A stretch of DNA of 64,000 nucleotides from Arion vulgaris. Lineage: Eukaryota > Mollusca > Gastropoda > Stylommatophora > Arionidae. This document shows, one piece after another, positions 1 to 8,815 of the stretch. The notes beneath the pieces are model-generated. The model was not told the DNA's origin. It did no database searches and was given only the letters and a program-made list of their open reading frames with translations. A program made the position numbers and the translations under genes. The stretch covers positions 82,989,941 through 83,053,940 of the forward strand of contig CM036753.1 in assembly GCA_020796225.1 (NCBI GenBank). The letters are read 5' to 3'. The first letter of the stretch is position 1. Each line of letters opens with the position of its first letter.

Positions 1-566
1 TTTGGCCACATGTTGCAAAAGACATTGTTTTTGATGATAAACAATGTTTAGTGTATGCTTTATAATTATTTATTTTTTAAATAAATAATTTTCTTGAAAA
101 TATATTTTACATCCCCCCCCTCCCTCAAACCTCTCATCGTGCAGTGGATTTCATGAATATAAGACGTGCAAAGTATACCAAACTAGCATATGATGTAAAT
201 ATCACCCATAATTATAGCATGAACCTCCACTTTTTGTCTAAACTGTACATAAACAGAGATATTACTGTTCTAATTTGAAATTATGTTGTATTTGGAAGAG
301 TTATATTGCAAAAGCCATATCTATAAAACCAAATTAGTTAGACATTTTTGAGAGGTTCATGCTATAATTATGGGTGATATGTACATCATATGCTAATTTT
401 TCATTCTTTGCACATCTTATGTTAGTGAAATCCATTGCACGTTGAAGGGTTTCTTTAAAAAAAAATTATATTTTCAAGAACATTAATTATTCTTTAAATA
501 AATAATTACAATGCATACACTAAACGTTATCGTCAAAAACAACGTCTTTTGCAACATGTGGCCAAA
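1..566. mobile_element. Long-arm fold-back (MITE-like) element
   Basis: The first 240 bases are repeated in inverted orientation at about 339-566, leaving a central spacer of about 98 bases. The outer end reads TTTGGCCACATGTTGCAAAA, and its reverse complement closes the element at 560-566. Similarity runs through nearly the whole arm (shared blocks TTTAGTGTATGC, CATATGATGT and ATCACCCATAATTATAGCAT) with scattered substitutions and small indels, so this is an aged copy. No coding capacity is visible. The arrangement suits a non-autonomous DNA transposon with long terminal inverted repeats. The left edge coincides with the window start, so the target-site duplication and superfamily cannot be read. 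Confidence 0.8.
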
Positions 567-1080
567 TTATATGACAATATGTTTGTTAGTTTTTTCCTGT
601 TAATTAAAAGGAAAAGACAACCCTTGTTCTGGATGGGTCTCCCGCATTAAGCTCATGACCAGATATCGCAGATAACCGAACCATTTTCTGCATGTCATAG
701 TTCCCCAGATGGCAGCGGAGGAATGGACAGTTAGCCAGATAGTTAGAGTAGTATAATTAGATTATTTAATAGTTGAGACTATGTGTTGTACTCTCTATGC
801 AGAAGTGCAACACATAACTACGAGACATGACGCTTTTGTGTAGTAAAATAGTGACGGTTTAGTAACAGTTGCTAGGAACAATTAGTAAAGAAGGAGACGA
901 TATACATTTTTGTACTGAATGGACGTGTTCTTGGTGTGTCGTCCATACTTGTGTCATCAACCTTGAAATTAATAAATGTATTATGGAAAGATTAACACGG
1001 AATTGTGTTTACTTAAAGTCCTATGTTGGCCAATAAATGTCTGTTTGCACCATCATCGTAACAATATAAATATAAGAAAG
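567..1080. other. Intergenic, no gene recognised
   Basis: No convincing coding sequence. A small hairpin (arms TATGTGTTGTACT and AGTGCAACACATA, near 780-820) is followed by AATAAA-like signals near 970 and 1034. An old solo LTR would look like this, but no matching TG...CA ends with a flanking duplication can be shown. Confidence 0.45.
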
Positions 1081-1086
1081 GATGTC

Positions 1087-1217
1087 AAGGAATGAATCAA
1101 TCAACAATGGACATGTAACTTAACAAAGAATTGTACTATCCAAACTAATAGGAAAGAATGAATCAATCAACAATGGACCTGTGACTTAACAAAGAATTGT
1201 ACTATCCAAACTAATGG
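1087..1217. repeat. Two-copy tandem duplication, 66 bp period
   Basis: Two near-identical units share AATGAATCAATCAACAATGG and AACAAAGAATTGTACTATCC, offset by 66 bases. A short AACAGAAT-type microsatellite follows at about 1268-1328. Confidence 0.85.
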
Positions 1218-1825
1218 GAAACGGACTCTCAAGCTATGATTACATCAGGAAACATTCTATTGTACAGCAACAGAACAACAGAATAACAGAATAGCAGAAC
1301 AACAGAATAACAGAATAATAGAATAATCATGACATCACGAAGCATATCGCCAATAAATGAATAATAGCACCCCCCTATCCTAAACCACAAAGAGGGGGCG
1401 CCCTACTTCATGCATATCCATATATTTTATCATATATTAGGTTTCTATTTTTTTTCTAGTGTCGGTCTTTCTTATTCTGGCTCTTCTGGTAAGAGTGTTT
1501 ATTTTCACAAGAACCTCAGCTGACACACTGTAATACTTCTATTTGTGTTAGACTTGGTCCATGATTAACATTGATAGCAAAGAGTTGTTATAACTATGTA
1601 AATTATAACATGTCGTTACGATTGCATGTTGAATATTGGCTGCTTGAATAATAGTGTCAGTTATTTTATCACTGCATTAGTTATCTTACATCCCATGTCT
1701 ATGATAAATCGAATATGTTTCGTTAATTACTTTCCAGTTATTTCAAATTTGGGCAGGAGTAATTTTGCAACCTGTAACCATGTGCATAACATATGCCAGC
1801 GAGAGCTGAAAAATGACTAAAGCTA

Positions 1826-2228
1826 TAGAAAGCAAGTTGAATGCATTTGAAAATAGATGTATGCGAAAAATAATGAATATAAAATGGAACGAATTCAGAA
1901 GAAGTGATGTGAAATCAGAGAAATGTCTGGTAAACCACTAGTGACAAATGCTATAGGAAAGAGAAGATGGAGATATGTGGGGCACATCTTGAGGAGAAAT
2001 GATCAACGAATATCAAAGCAGGCATTGAAGTGGGATGCAAAGGGTTCAAGAAAGAGAGGACGACCTAGGAGACCCTGAAACGAACTTTGCTGAGAGAGGC
2101 AAGAAATATCGGTCTCAGTTCTATGGAGGAGATTGAGCGAGTTGCCCAGGATAGAGCGGTATGGAGAAATTGCAGGCCCTATGTAACGTATAACGGTACG
2201 AGAGGAATTATTATTAATATAGCCATGG
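1826..2228 (+). mobile_element. LINE 3' end fragment, family L-a
   Basis: Reading across two frameshifts gives the C-terminal tail typical of non-LTR retrotransposon ORF2 proteins: ESKLNAFENRCMRKIMNIKW, then RRWRYVGHILRRND, then KGSRKRGRPRRP, then ERVAQDRAVWRNCRPYVTYN. The frame is broken by stops and indels, so it is dead. The 3' end is an ATTATTAATAT tail. Close relatives lie at 15655-16085, 19910-20290, 20935-21305, 22895-23110 and 60484-60905, all severely 5' truncated. Clade assignment (RTE/jockey-like) is only inferred. Confidence 0.8.
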
Positions 2229-2611
2229 ACGCTGACATAATATTTTTTCAGGAGGGCAAACCAAATTTGAAAAAAATGAGTTGGTAGCTTACTACGTGAA
2301 AATGAAGACCAGATTAGAATGAAACTATTTTATCAGAAAGCCAATCTCTAGGGAGTGACACTTGCCCACTCTTGCCTTAAAATATGTTCGCCCAAGCAGC
2401 TAACATATATGTTAATGTAGCTTAGTGACATGTTAATCTGTGTATTTTCTGCCTTTAATGTGCCTATCTTTATTTTGTATTTCCCATGGACAATTGCGTA
2501 TGTTTGTGTGATGTTGTAATTTGCTTTCATTTCATTATATATCTAAAGTTCATGGTCTAAAATATAATTCGTTTATTGAATAATTCAATATTTGTGTTCT
2601 GAATTGTTTTG

Positions 2612-2745
2612 ATAGACAGGCATCAAGGTTACCACAACACAGTCTCCTACAGCGAGCACTGTCACTCAGGTACAACGGCAACAGACCCAGAACACGACCA
2701 CGGAAACGATGGATCTACGGAATATCCACGGAACTAAATTAAAAT
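2612..2745 (+). mobile_element. LINE ORF2 C-terminal scrap
   Basis: The plus strand encodes a short stretch including LLQRALSLRYNGNRPRTRPR then KRWIYGIST. This is the Arg/Pro-rich GRPRKRW-type motif near the C terminus of many LINE ORF2 proteins. It is only about 130 bases long and ends at a stop; no RT domain remains. Confidence 0.55.
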
Positions 2746-2816
2746 AAGCGCATAGGGAAGCTCACTCCAGTTGCCTTTTTTCGACTTGAAGCCAAAAGGC
2801 AAAACTGGCGTCAAGA

Positions 2817-2835
2817 TGTATATATATATATATAT
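2817..2835. repeat. (TA)n microsatellite
   Basis: An uninterrupted TA run of about 19 bases. A second short TA run lies at about 3066-3081. Confidence 0.9.
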
Positions 2836-3096
2836 TCTGATATGCACGTCCGACTCGTTCCTTTGTTTTTCATGTCTCCTCTTTCTGTCACTATCACCTA
2901 GCGATCCTGTTGTCAACATACGTCGTACTTATGGTTGTTTTAACGTTTCTACTACTATACTATGTGCAGTTTTTGGTGTGCAGCTTTCGTCTATTTTATT
3001 GTCGCCTTGTTTTTCTTATGTGTTGTCATCGACTATTCGCTGTCCGTATAGCTATATCCTTTTGCATATATATATATATACATATACACATAATTA

Positions 3097-3198
3097 TAGA
3101 GACAGAGAGAAAGAGAAAGAGAGAGAGAAAGAGAAAGAGAAAGAGAGAGAGAGAAAGAGAGAGAGAGAGAAGAGAGAGAGAGAGAAGAGAGAGAGAGA

Positions 3199-3254
<56 letters not shown>

Positions 3255-3255
3255 G
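3097..3255. repeat. GA-rich microsatellite
   Basis: About 155 bases made almost only of GA and GAAA steps. It yields long Arg/Glu or Leu/Ser frames on either strand that are artefacts of the repeat. Confidence 0.95.
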
Positions 3256-3263
3256 AATAATGT

Positions 3264-3685
3264 AGTCTCTGTGGCGTGAAGTAAGCTCTGCCTTTGTCTC
3301 CAAAAGTGCTCGATTCGTTCTAGCGTGGAGCGAACTGTATTATTTTTCATAGATCCCTAATCTCAATATAGGTGAATCTAGTTCCTAGTCCTAACGAAGA
3401 AGGAAGATAAAATGTTTGTCTTGTGTTCAAGCTGAGTACGTGAATGAATCCTAATCAGTTCAATATCGATACGAGTAAACTGCAAAGCCGCTGTCCGAGC
3501 AAAATTCATTAAAATATTATTTTAAATTCCTAAACAAATGTTTACCATCTTCAAAATGACATCAGGTACCCTCTCCGATGTTATGAAGTTCGTGCAATGT
3601 CATTGAGATTTCCTGTATAAAAATGAGATCAGAGAACGTATCGTTAGTCACCGAAGTGCAGTGATGATTGTTATATTCATCAATC
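3264..3685 (+). repeat. tRNA-derived SINE, family S1 (full copy)
   Basis: The 5' end has a degenerate tRNA-like head: GTCTCTGTGGC in the A-box position and GTGCTCGATTC in the B-box position. The body matches copies at about 18985-19350 and 35545-35680, with shared blocks around CTCAATATA, GCCGCTGT, GAGATC and GAAGTGCAGT. The copy ends at a (ATCA)n microsatellite at 3680-3705, a common SINE 3' tail. Family identity rests on three-way similarity inside this window. Confidence 0.65.
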
Positions 3686-3719
3686 AATCAATCAATCAAC
3701 CAATATACTTATTATTAAT

Positions 3720-3945
3720 GTGGTCTCTGTGGCTATGTGGTTATGTCTTTGCCGTGCGTTCGGGGGTTCGAATCCAGACCGGGGCGTTCTGTTCACGAGT
3801 GCATTTTTTTTCCAGACATCCTAAGATTGTTGCCGGAGCTACGGAGTTCATGCTTTGTGCAGTACTCTAGACAGCTGGCGTGCTAGTTATACGGAGAGGG
3901 ACAGAGCAATATGGGTTAAGACCTGGTGCAACGAAGTCAATCCTT
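3720..3945 (+). repeat. tRNA-derived SINE, family S2, with intact B box
   Basis: The head GTCTCTGTGGCTATGTGG contains an A-box-like motif. About 40 bases later the sequence has GGTTCGAATCC, a perfect pol III B box. The spacing is slightly short for a functional tRNA, and the body continues well past a tRNA 3' end, so this is a SINE. The body blocks CGGAGCTACGGAGTTC, GCTTTGTGCA and GGAGAG...ATATGGG recur in reverse at 5110-5270. Confidence 0.75.
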
Positions 3946-3959
3946 TAGACTCTTTAGAT

Positions 3960-4417
3960 CAGCGTTTCCCAAAGAGGGCGGTAGCGCCCCTAATGGGCGC
4001 TGAAGTATTCTAGGGATGGGGGCGAGAGTGGGTTCAGAAGAATTTGGGGAGTGTTCATGCGATTAGGGGTCGGTAGCTCCTTACAGAAGAAATTAACAAA
4101 CATATATTAAAATAAATTATTTTCGTGATTTTGCGATTGAATAATTATTAAAAATTTGAATTCTGCATTTTAATTCACATTATGTCCGTCTTACACGATC
4201 CATTTTTTCATCAATTTTCTATTTCATGCATATAATCATTTGAAAATTGAACATGTATGACAGAAATATATATCAATTTCCTATGTCAAAGAGAAAATAG
4301 AGCATGTATATATATAATGGGGGAGGGGAGTTGGCAAACTGTTATAATGTGGAGGGGCGCTACAAAGTTTATGTTGTGTAAAGTGGGCGGTGGGCCGAAA
4401 AAGTTTGGGAATCTATG
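3960..4417. mobile_element. hAT-type MITE with 8-bp target-site duplication
   Basis: The element begins CAGCGTTTCCCAAA and ends TTTGGGAATCTATG, an imperfect terminal inverted repeat of about 15 bases of the hAT (Charlie-like) kind. It is flanked by CTTTAGAT (3952-3959) and CTTTATAT (4418-4425), an 8-bp duplication with one mismatch as expected for hAT insertion. GC-rich ends (GGGCGGTAGCGCCCC near the left, GGGCGGTGGGCCG near the right) enclose an AT-rich core without coding capacity. Confidence 0.82.
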
Positions 4418-4425
4418 CTTTATAT

Positions 4426-5105
4426 AAATAAATATTCTTGTTCTTATTGTAGATTACTATTGCGTTTGTCAACAATGTCTTTATTAACAGTTAAATGTCT
4501 CAGTTACACGCTTGTCATCAGAAGTCGTCCACTAAAAAAAAACCATATTAAATAAAAATCGGGAAAAAATAAGTATTATTGAAAAAATATATCTACGCAA
4601 GAGTAAGTATATCGATATTTCTATTCTATATTCTGCTTGTTATAGCAAAACAAAACATGGACTTTTCACAATAAAAGTACCGTGTCGCTTCGTGCATTCA
4701 CCGACTCATTTTCATATTTACAACATATTTTGTTTAATGTGACTCATGTTACCGCAACGACTAACCAGGAACATATGACAAACACACTTTATAATTAGTC
4801 TTGACTCACTCTCAAAATAGAGTCGCTTTCTCGAAGGTAGGTAGTTCCTGATTGGAAAATTGAGAGATACCGCTGGTTCAGGAAGAGTCGGTTAAACTCC
4901 GAAGATAAATCTTGGAATGTTTATTTGTTTGAACTGAAGATAAAGATAGCTTTCGTTGTGGTTGATGTGATATGTTAATCTGTCTCTACATCCTCTTCAT
5001 GTAGCAGTTGACACATCAGACACGCACTAGTGTTCTCAATTGATGGTTGTCTGAAGCATTTGACCTATGTCGGTTCTAAAGTTTACAGACGCGGGATTGA
5101 CTTCA
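4426..5105. other. Intergenic, no gene recognised
   Basis: AT-rich sequence without a long frame or a repeat I can match elsewhere in the window. Confidence 0.6.
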
Positions 5106-5109
5106 TTGT

Positions 5110-5270
5110 GTCGGGTTTTCCCCATATGGCTCGACCTCTCTCCGAAGAAATGGTACGCCACCTGTTGCACAGAGTATTGCACAAAGCACGGAGAACTCCG
5201 TAGCTCCGAACACAATCCTATGAATCACAGGGAAAAAATTAATTGTGAACAGAACGACTCGGTCAGAATT
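5110..5270 (-). repeat. SINE family S2 body, reverse copy
   Basis: On the minus strand this matches the body of the 3720-3945 SINE: GTTCTGTTCAC, GGAGCTACGGAGTTC, GCTTTGTGCA and GGAGAG...CATATGGG occur in the same order. The tRNA-like head is missing and an S3 SINE abuts it on the right. Confidence 0.7.
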
Positions 5271-5285
5271 CGAATATATGACATT

Positions 5286-5498
5286 CTGAACTTTTTTTTC
5301 CCCGATCCAGAAGCACTTGGGCTGAAAGCTCTTCGGCTCGGTGTCATGGACATCGTAACCCTTCGGCTCGGTGCCACGAACACCGTAAATCTGGGGAACC
5401 TGTAGCTTTTCTGCCAGTCCGCGGAGTTGAACCCGCACTTACAGAGGACTAGTCATCCGTAGTCCAACGCGCTACGAACACGCTGGACACGCGGGCGA
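5286..5498 (-). repeat. tRNA-derived SINE, family S3 (copy 1)
   Basis: On the minus strand it begins with a tRNA-like head: A-box region TAGCGCGTTGGACTA and B-box region GGTTCAACTCC. It continues through a body with two repeats of CACCGAGCCGAAG and ends CTTCTGGATCGGGGAAAA. Copies with the same head, body and GGATCGG-A(n) tail lie at 32283-32487 (minus) and 59511-59713 (plus). Confidence 0.85.
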
Positions 5499-5620
5499 CA
5501 TTCTGAACTAAAGACAACGGCTTAGCCCCTTAACCTCAGAGATCCCACCCCATGTGAGTTCTTCTATTGCTAACGTGAACTGCATTGTTGTTGATTTGTG
5601 TATATATCGTTCTGTATATA

Positions 5621-7690
5621 TGGTCAGAGCACTTTAACGGAATACTAAACCAAACCTCAAAAATCAGCGTCTTGGCCATTAGCCGTCTGCCCCAAGTTAC
5701 TTTAAATCCAACGCTGGATGACACCCCAACTCTGGTAGAAACAAAAAAGGCAATTCATCAACTTTCCTGTGGAAAGGCCCCAGGCCCCAATTCAATACCA
5801 GCCGACATATATAAAGAAGGTGGTTCGATCCTAACAGAAAAGCTACATATGATCTTTGAGCAAATATGGCATAGTGAGTCAATTCCTCAAGATTTCAAGG
5901 ACGCGTCAATAATACATCTATATAAACGTAAAGGTGATCGCCAAACATGTAACAACCATCGGGGCATCTCTTTGCTTTCAATAGCGGGAAAGATATTCTC
6001 GAGAATCATGCTAAACCGCCTCACGGCTCATCTCGAAGGTGGTGGACTCCTTCCTGAAAGTCAATGTGGCTTTCGGAGTAATCGTGGTACCAGTGACATG
6101 GTGTTCGCTATCAGACAGTTGCAAGAGAAATGTCAAGAACAACACCGTGACCTGTACACAGTTTTCATTGACCTGACAAAGGCATTCGACACTGTTAGCA
6201 GAGAGGGTCTTTGGTTGATCTTGGAGAAATACGGCTGCCCACAGAAATTTATAAATCTGGTGCGGCAACTCCACGATGGTATGCAAGCAAGAGTCCAGGA
6301 TAGCGGCGTACTGTCAGATCCCTTTCCAGTCTCAAACGGAGTTAAGCAAGGATGCGTTCTTGCACCCACGCTGTTCAGCGTGATGCTCTCTGCCATGTTG
6401 ACCGATGCCTTCTGTGACGGGAGTACAGGAATCGACATCAAGTACCGCATCGACGGCGAAGTGTTTAATCTAAGGAGGCTCCAAGCTAAAACAAAGGTCA
6501 AAACCTACAACATCAGAGATCTTCTGTTCGCTGATGACTGTGCACTAAGTGCAGGCTCTGAAGTCGAACTGCAAAATCTCATGAATAAATTCTCCACAGC
6601 ATGTTCAAACTTTGGTCTCACGATCAACACGGAGAAAACTGAAGTGATGTATCAACCAGCCCCTGGCAACGACTACAAGGAACCTATGATTATGATAAAT
6701 GGTACCAAACTGAAAGCTGCACATAGGTTCACATACCTGGGCAGCACACTTTCACAAAATGTAAACATAGATGATGAGGTGAACTCCAGAATATCCATGG
6801 CTAGCAGTTCGTTTGGTAGATTGTACGCCAATGTCTGGCATAGGAGTGGTATCAATCTTCAGACCAAGCTAAATGTATACAGAGCTGCAGTACTCCCAGT
6901 ACTGCTATATGCCAGTGAGACATGGACTGTTTACACCAGTCATGCTAAGAAGCTGAACCATTTTCACACAAATTGTCTAAGAAAGCTGCTGAAAATCAAG
7001 TGGCAAGACAAAATCCCAGATACCACTGTTCTTGACAGAGCTGGTATTCCCAGTATTAACACCATACTTATGAAACACCAACTTCGCTGGGCGGGACATC
7101 TTGTCCGCATGCCTGATCACAGGATGCCAAAGATACTATTCTACAGTGAAATGTCGAGTGGCAAACGCTCCAGAGGGGGCCAAAAGAAGAGATTCAAAGA
7201 CACGCTCAAGTCCTCTCTAAAATCCTTCGAAATCAAGATTGATACCTGGGAAAAAGCTGCACGGGACCGAACATCCTGGCGTTTACTCCTACGAAAGGGT
7301 GCAAAATCCTGTGAGGCAGCACGTCAAGCAGCATTAGTACTGCGTAGACAAAAGAGAAAGGCTAGTGCACACGAGTCCCAGACTGTAGCAACAATCTCAT
7401 GCCCACACTGTCCACGACTCTTCAAGGCACGCATCGGACTGACAAGTCACCTACGTGTCCATTGACTGATACTACATTTTGTTTGTTGGATGAAATAACT
7501 ATGTGGTTATAATCATATTTGATTGACGAACATTATATATCGTTCGCTTGCTAGGTTGTGCTTCTGTTTAAGTGTTTGTTACCAGTTCAAAATTGAAAAC
7601 TGTAAATGAAGTCGTATATTACACCGCAAGTTAAATCACATTTTGTGTACATTTTTTGACCTAATAAAAGTTGTACATTTTATAAGAGTT
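5621..7690 (+). mobile_element. LINE (non-LTR retrotransposon), 5' truncated, ORF2 RT to C2H2 finger intact
   Basis: An uninterrupted frame to the stop at 7465 encodes the RT and C-terminal part of an ORF2 protein that reverse-transcribes the element's RNA at the target site. It begins inside ORF2 at WSEHFNG; the endonuclease is missing. Visible motifs in order are GKAPGPNSIPADIYKEGG, NNHRGISLLSIAGKIFSRI, RT motif A FIDLTKAFDTV, NGVKQGCVLAPTLF, catalytic LLFADDCAL (about 6529-6546), YLGSTLS, LLYASETWTVY, RWAGHLVRMPD, and a C-terminal finger CPHCPRLFKARIGLTSHLRV-H at about 7400-7462. The 3' UTR carries AATAAA near 7663. Close relatives lie at 12104-13350 and 55095-56180. RT residues are kept, but the copy is a 5'-truncated insertion and is not expected to move itself. 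The apparent ATG at 5585 lies upstream of the homology and is not a meaningful start. Confidence 0.92.
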
Positions 7691-7726
7691 TAAATAACTG
7701 AGAATAGAAATCATTTGTACATTTAA

Positions 7727-8270
7727 GAATAGTCCAAGTACTCTAGTAACTAAGGCGTAGTTTATTAATGTACGATTATATTATAAAAACGCAGTATTAA
7801 TGTATTATGTTTATGAAAAAAGGTGGAGGCTGCAGTAAAACTTTGAAAAATAGCTAAACACGTAAACACAAAGTACTACAGTTTTACAAAATACATAAAC
7901 AGTGACGATAAACAGCAACGTTTCGACCAAAGGCTTTATCAGCAAACAATACAACAAGAATGACGATTTCGAGGAACACTACAAATGGACGATTACATGT
8001 TTCCACATGTAATCGTCCATTTGTAGTGTTCCTCGAAATTCGTCATTCTTGTTGTATTGTTTGCTTGATAAAGGCCTTTGTGTCGAAACGTTGCTGTTTA
8101 TCGTCACTGTTTATGTATTTTGTAAAACTGTAGTACTTTGTGTTTACGTGTTTAGCTATGTTTATGAACAAACACCCCCATACGATATAAGTGTAGTTGT
8201 CCATTTCGAAATAGTTCAAGTACGCTAGGAACTAGGGCGTAGTTTATGAATGAATGTACGAAAATATATG
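7727..8270. repeat. Palindrome (arms 7851-8000 and 8005-8158) between direct repeats
   Basis: A near-perfect inverted repeat with arms of about 150 bases is separated by only TTCC at 8001-8004. Arm differences are a few 1-2 base indels and substitutions. The right arm carries AAAGGC...GAAACGTTGCTG, a block also found in degraded form at 41320-41395. Outside the palindrome, AGTACTCTAGTAACTAAGGC (about 7738) and AGTACGCTAGGAACTAGGGC (about 8220) mark a diverged direct repeat. No coding capacity. It resembles rearranged terminal repeats of a retroelement, possibly Penelope-like. Confidence 0.75.
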
Positions 8271-8370
8271 ATGTAAATGTTGTACTATATGATGTTTAAC
8301 AAAGTGTATAGTGGCAGCATTGTCTTCGAGTCTCTGGACTATTTGTTATTAAATATGAAACTCTAAAATA

Positions 8371-8700
8371 ATGTTACCACCAACACTAGAAAAGACAGTC
8401 ACCAACATCAGCATAAAAAAGAAAGTTAGCACAGAACCTTGCTTGAATTACATTGAGAAACAAAGAATGAAGTGGTTTGGCCACTTAATAAGAATGCATC
8501 CAATCTCCACAGTATACAGAGTCTTCGAAGAGAACATCGGGAAAGAAGGCGAGAGGAAGACCACGAAAAAGATGGTTAGATGGCATAGGAAAACCATGTC
8601 AAAGAGTAAAAATAACAATCTCCCAAGCCACAAGAACAGCACAAGACAAAAAAGAAAACCACGACACTGGGCAACAACCCAGTAGCAGTGTGACGACAAA
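8371..8700 (+). mobile_element. LINE ORF2 C-terminal fragment, family L-b
   Basis: The frame reads EKTVTNISIKKKVSTEPCL, then QRMKWFGHLIRMHP, and ends KPRHWATTQ followed by QCDDKRRRR past the stop. The same order of motifs occurs at 61556-62020, and part of it at 57670-57935. It is a 5'-truncated, non-functional tail. Confidence 0.78.
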
Positions 8701-8815
8701 AGAAGAAGAAGATGAAACTCTAATAATGTTCAGTAAAGTGAGTATGTTTATGCTGTACAGTGTTAATATTTCTATCATGTTGCCACACAAAACGGTGATC
8801 AAATATATGAAATGA

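Noticed and set aside
783..1064. Solo LTR with TG...CA ends and AATAAA
   Set aside because: No flanking target-site duplication, second LTR or primer-binding site could be identified; the TGTTG/TAACA ends could be chance.
3033..3350. Leu/Ser-rich or Arg/Glu-rich frames on both strands
   Set aside because: Products of the GA microsatellite.
3720..3790. Functional tRNA gene (perfect B box)
   Set aside because: A-to-B spacing is short, the acceptor ends do not pair clearly, and the sequence continues into a SINE body found elsewhere.
5103..5438. Minus-strand frame of 111 codons
   Set aside because: It is an accidental translation across two adjacent SINEs.
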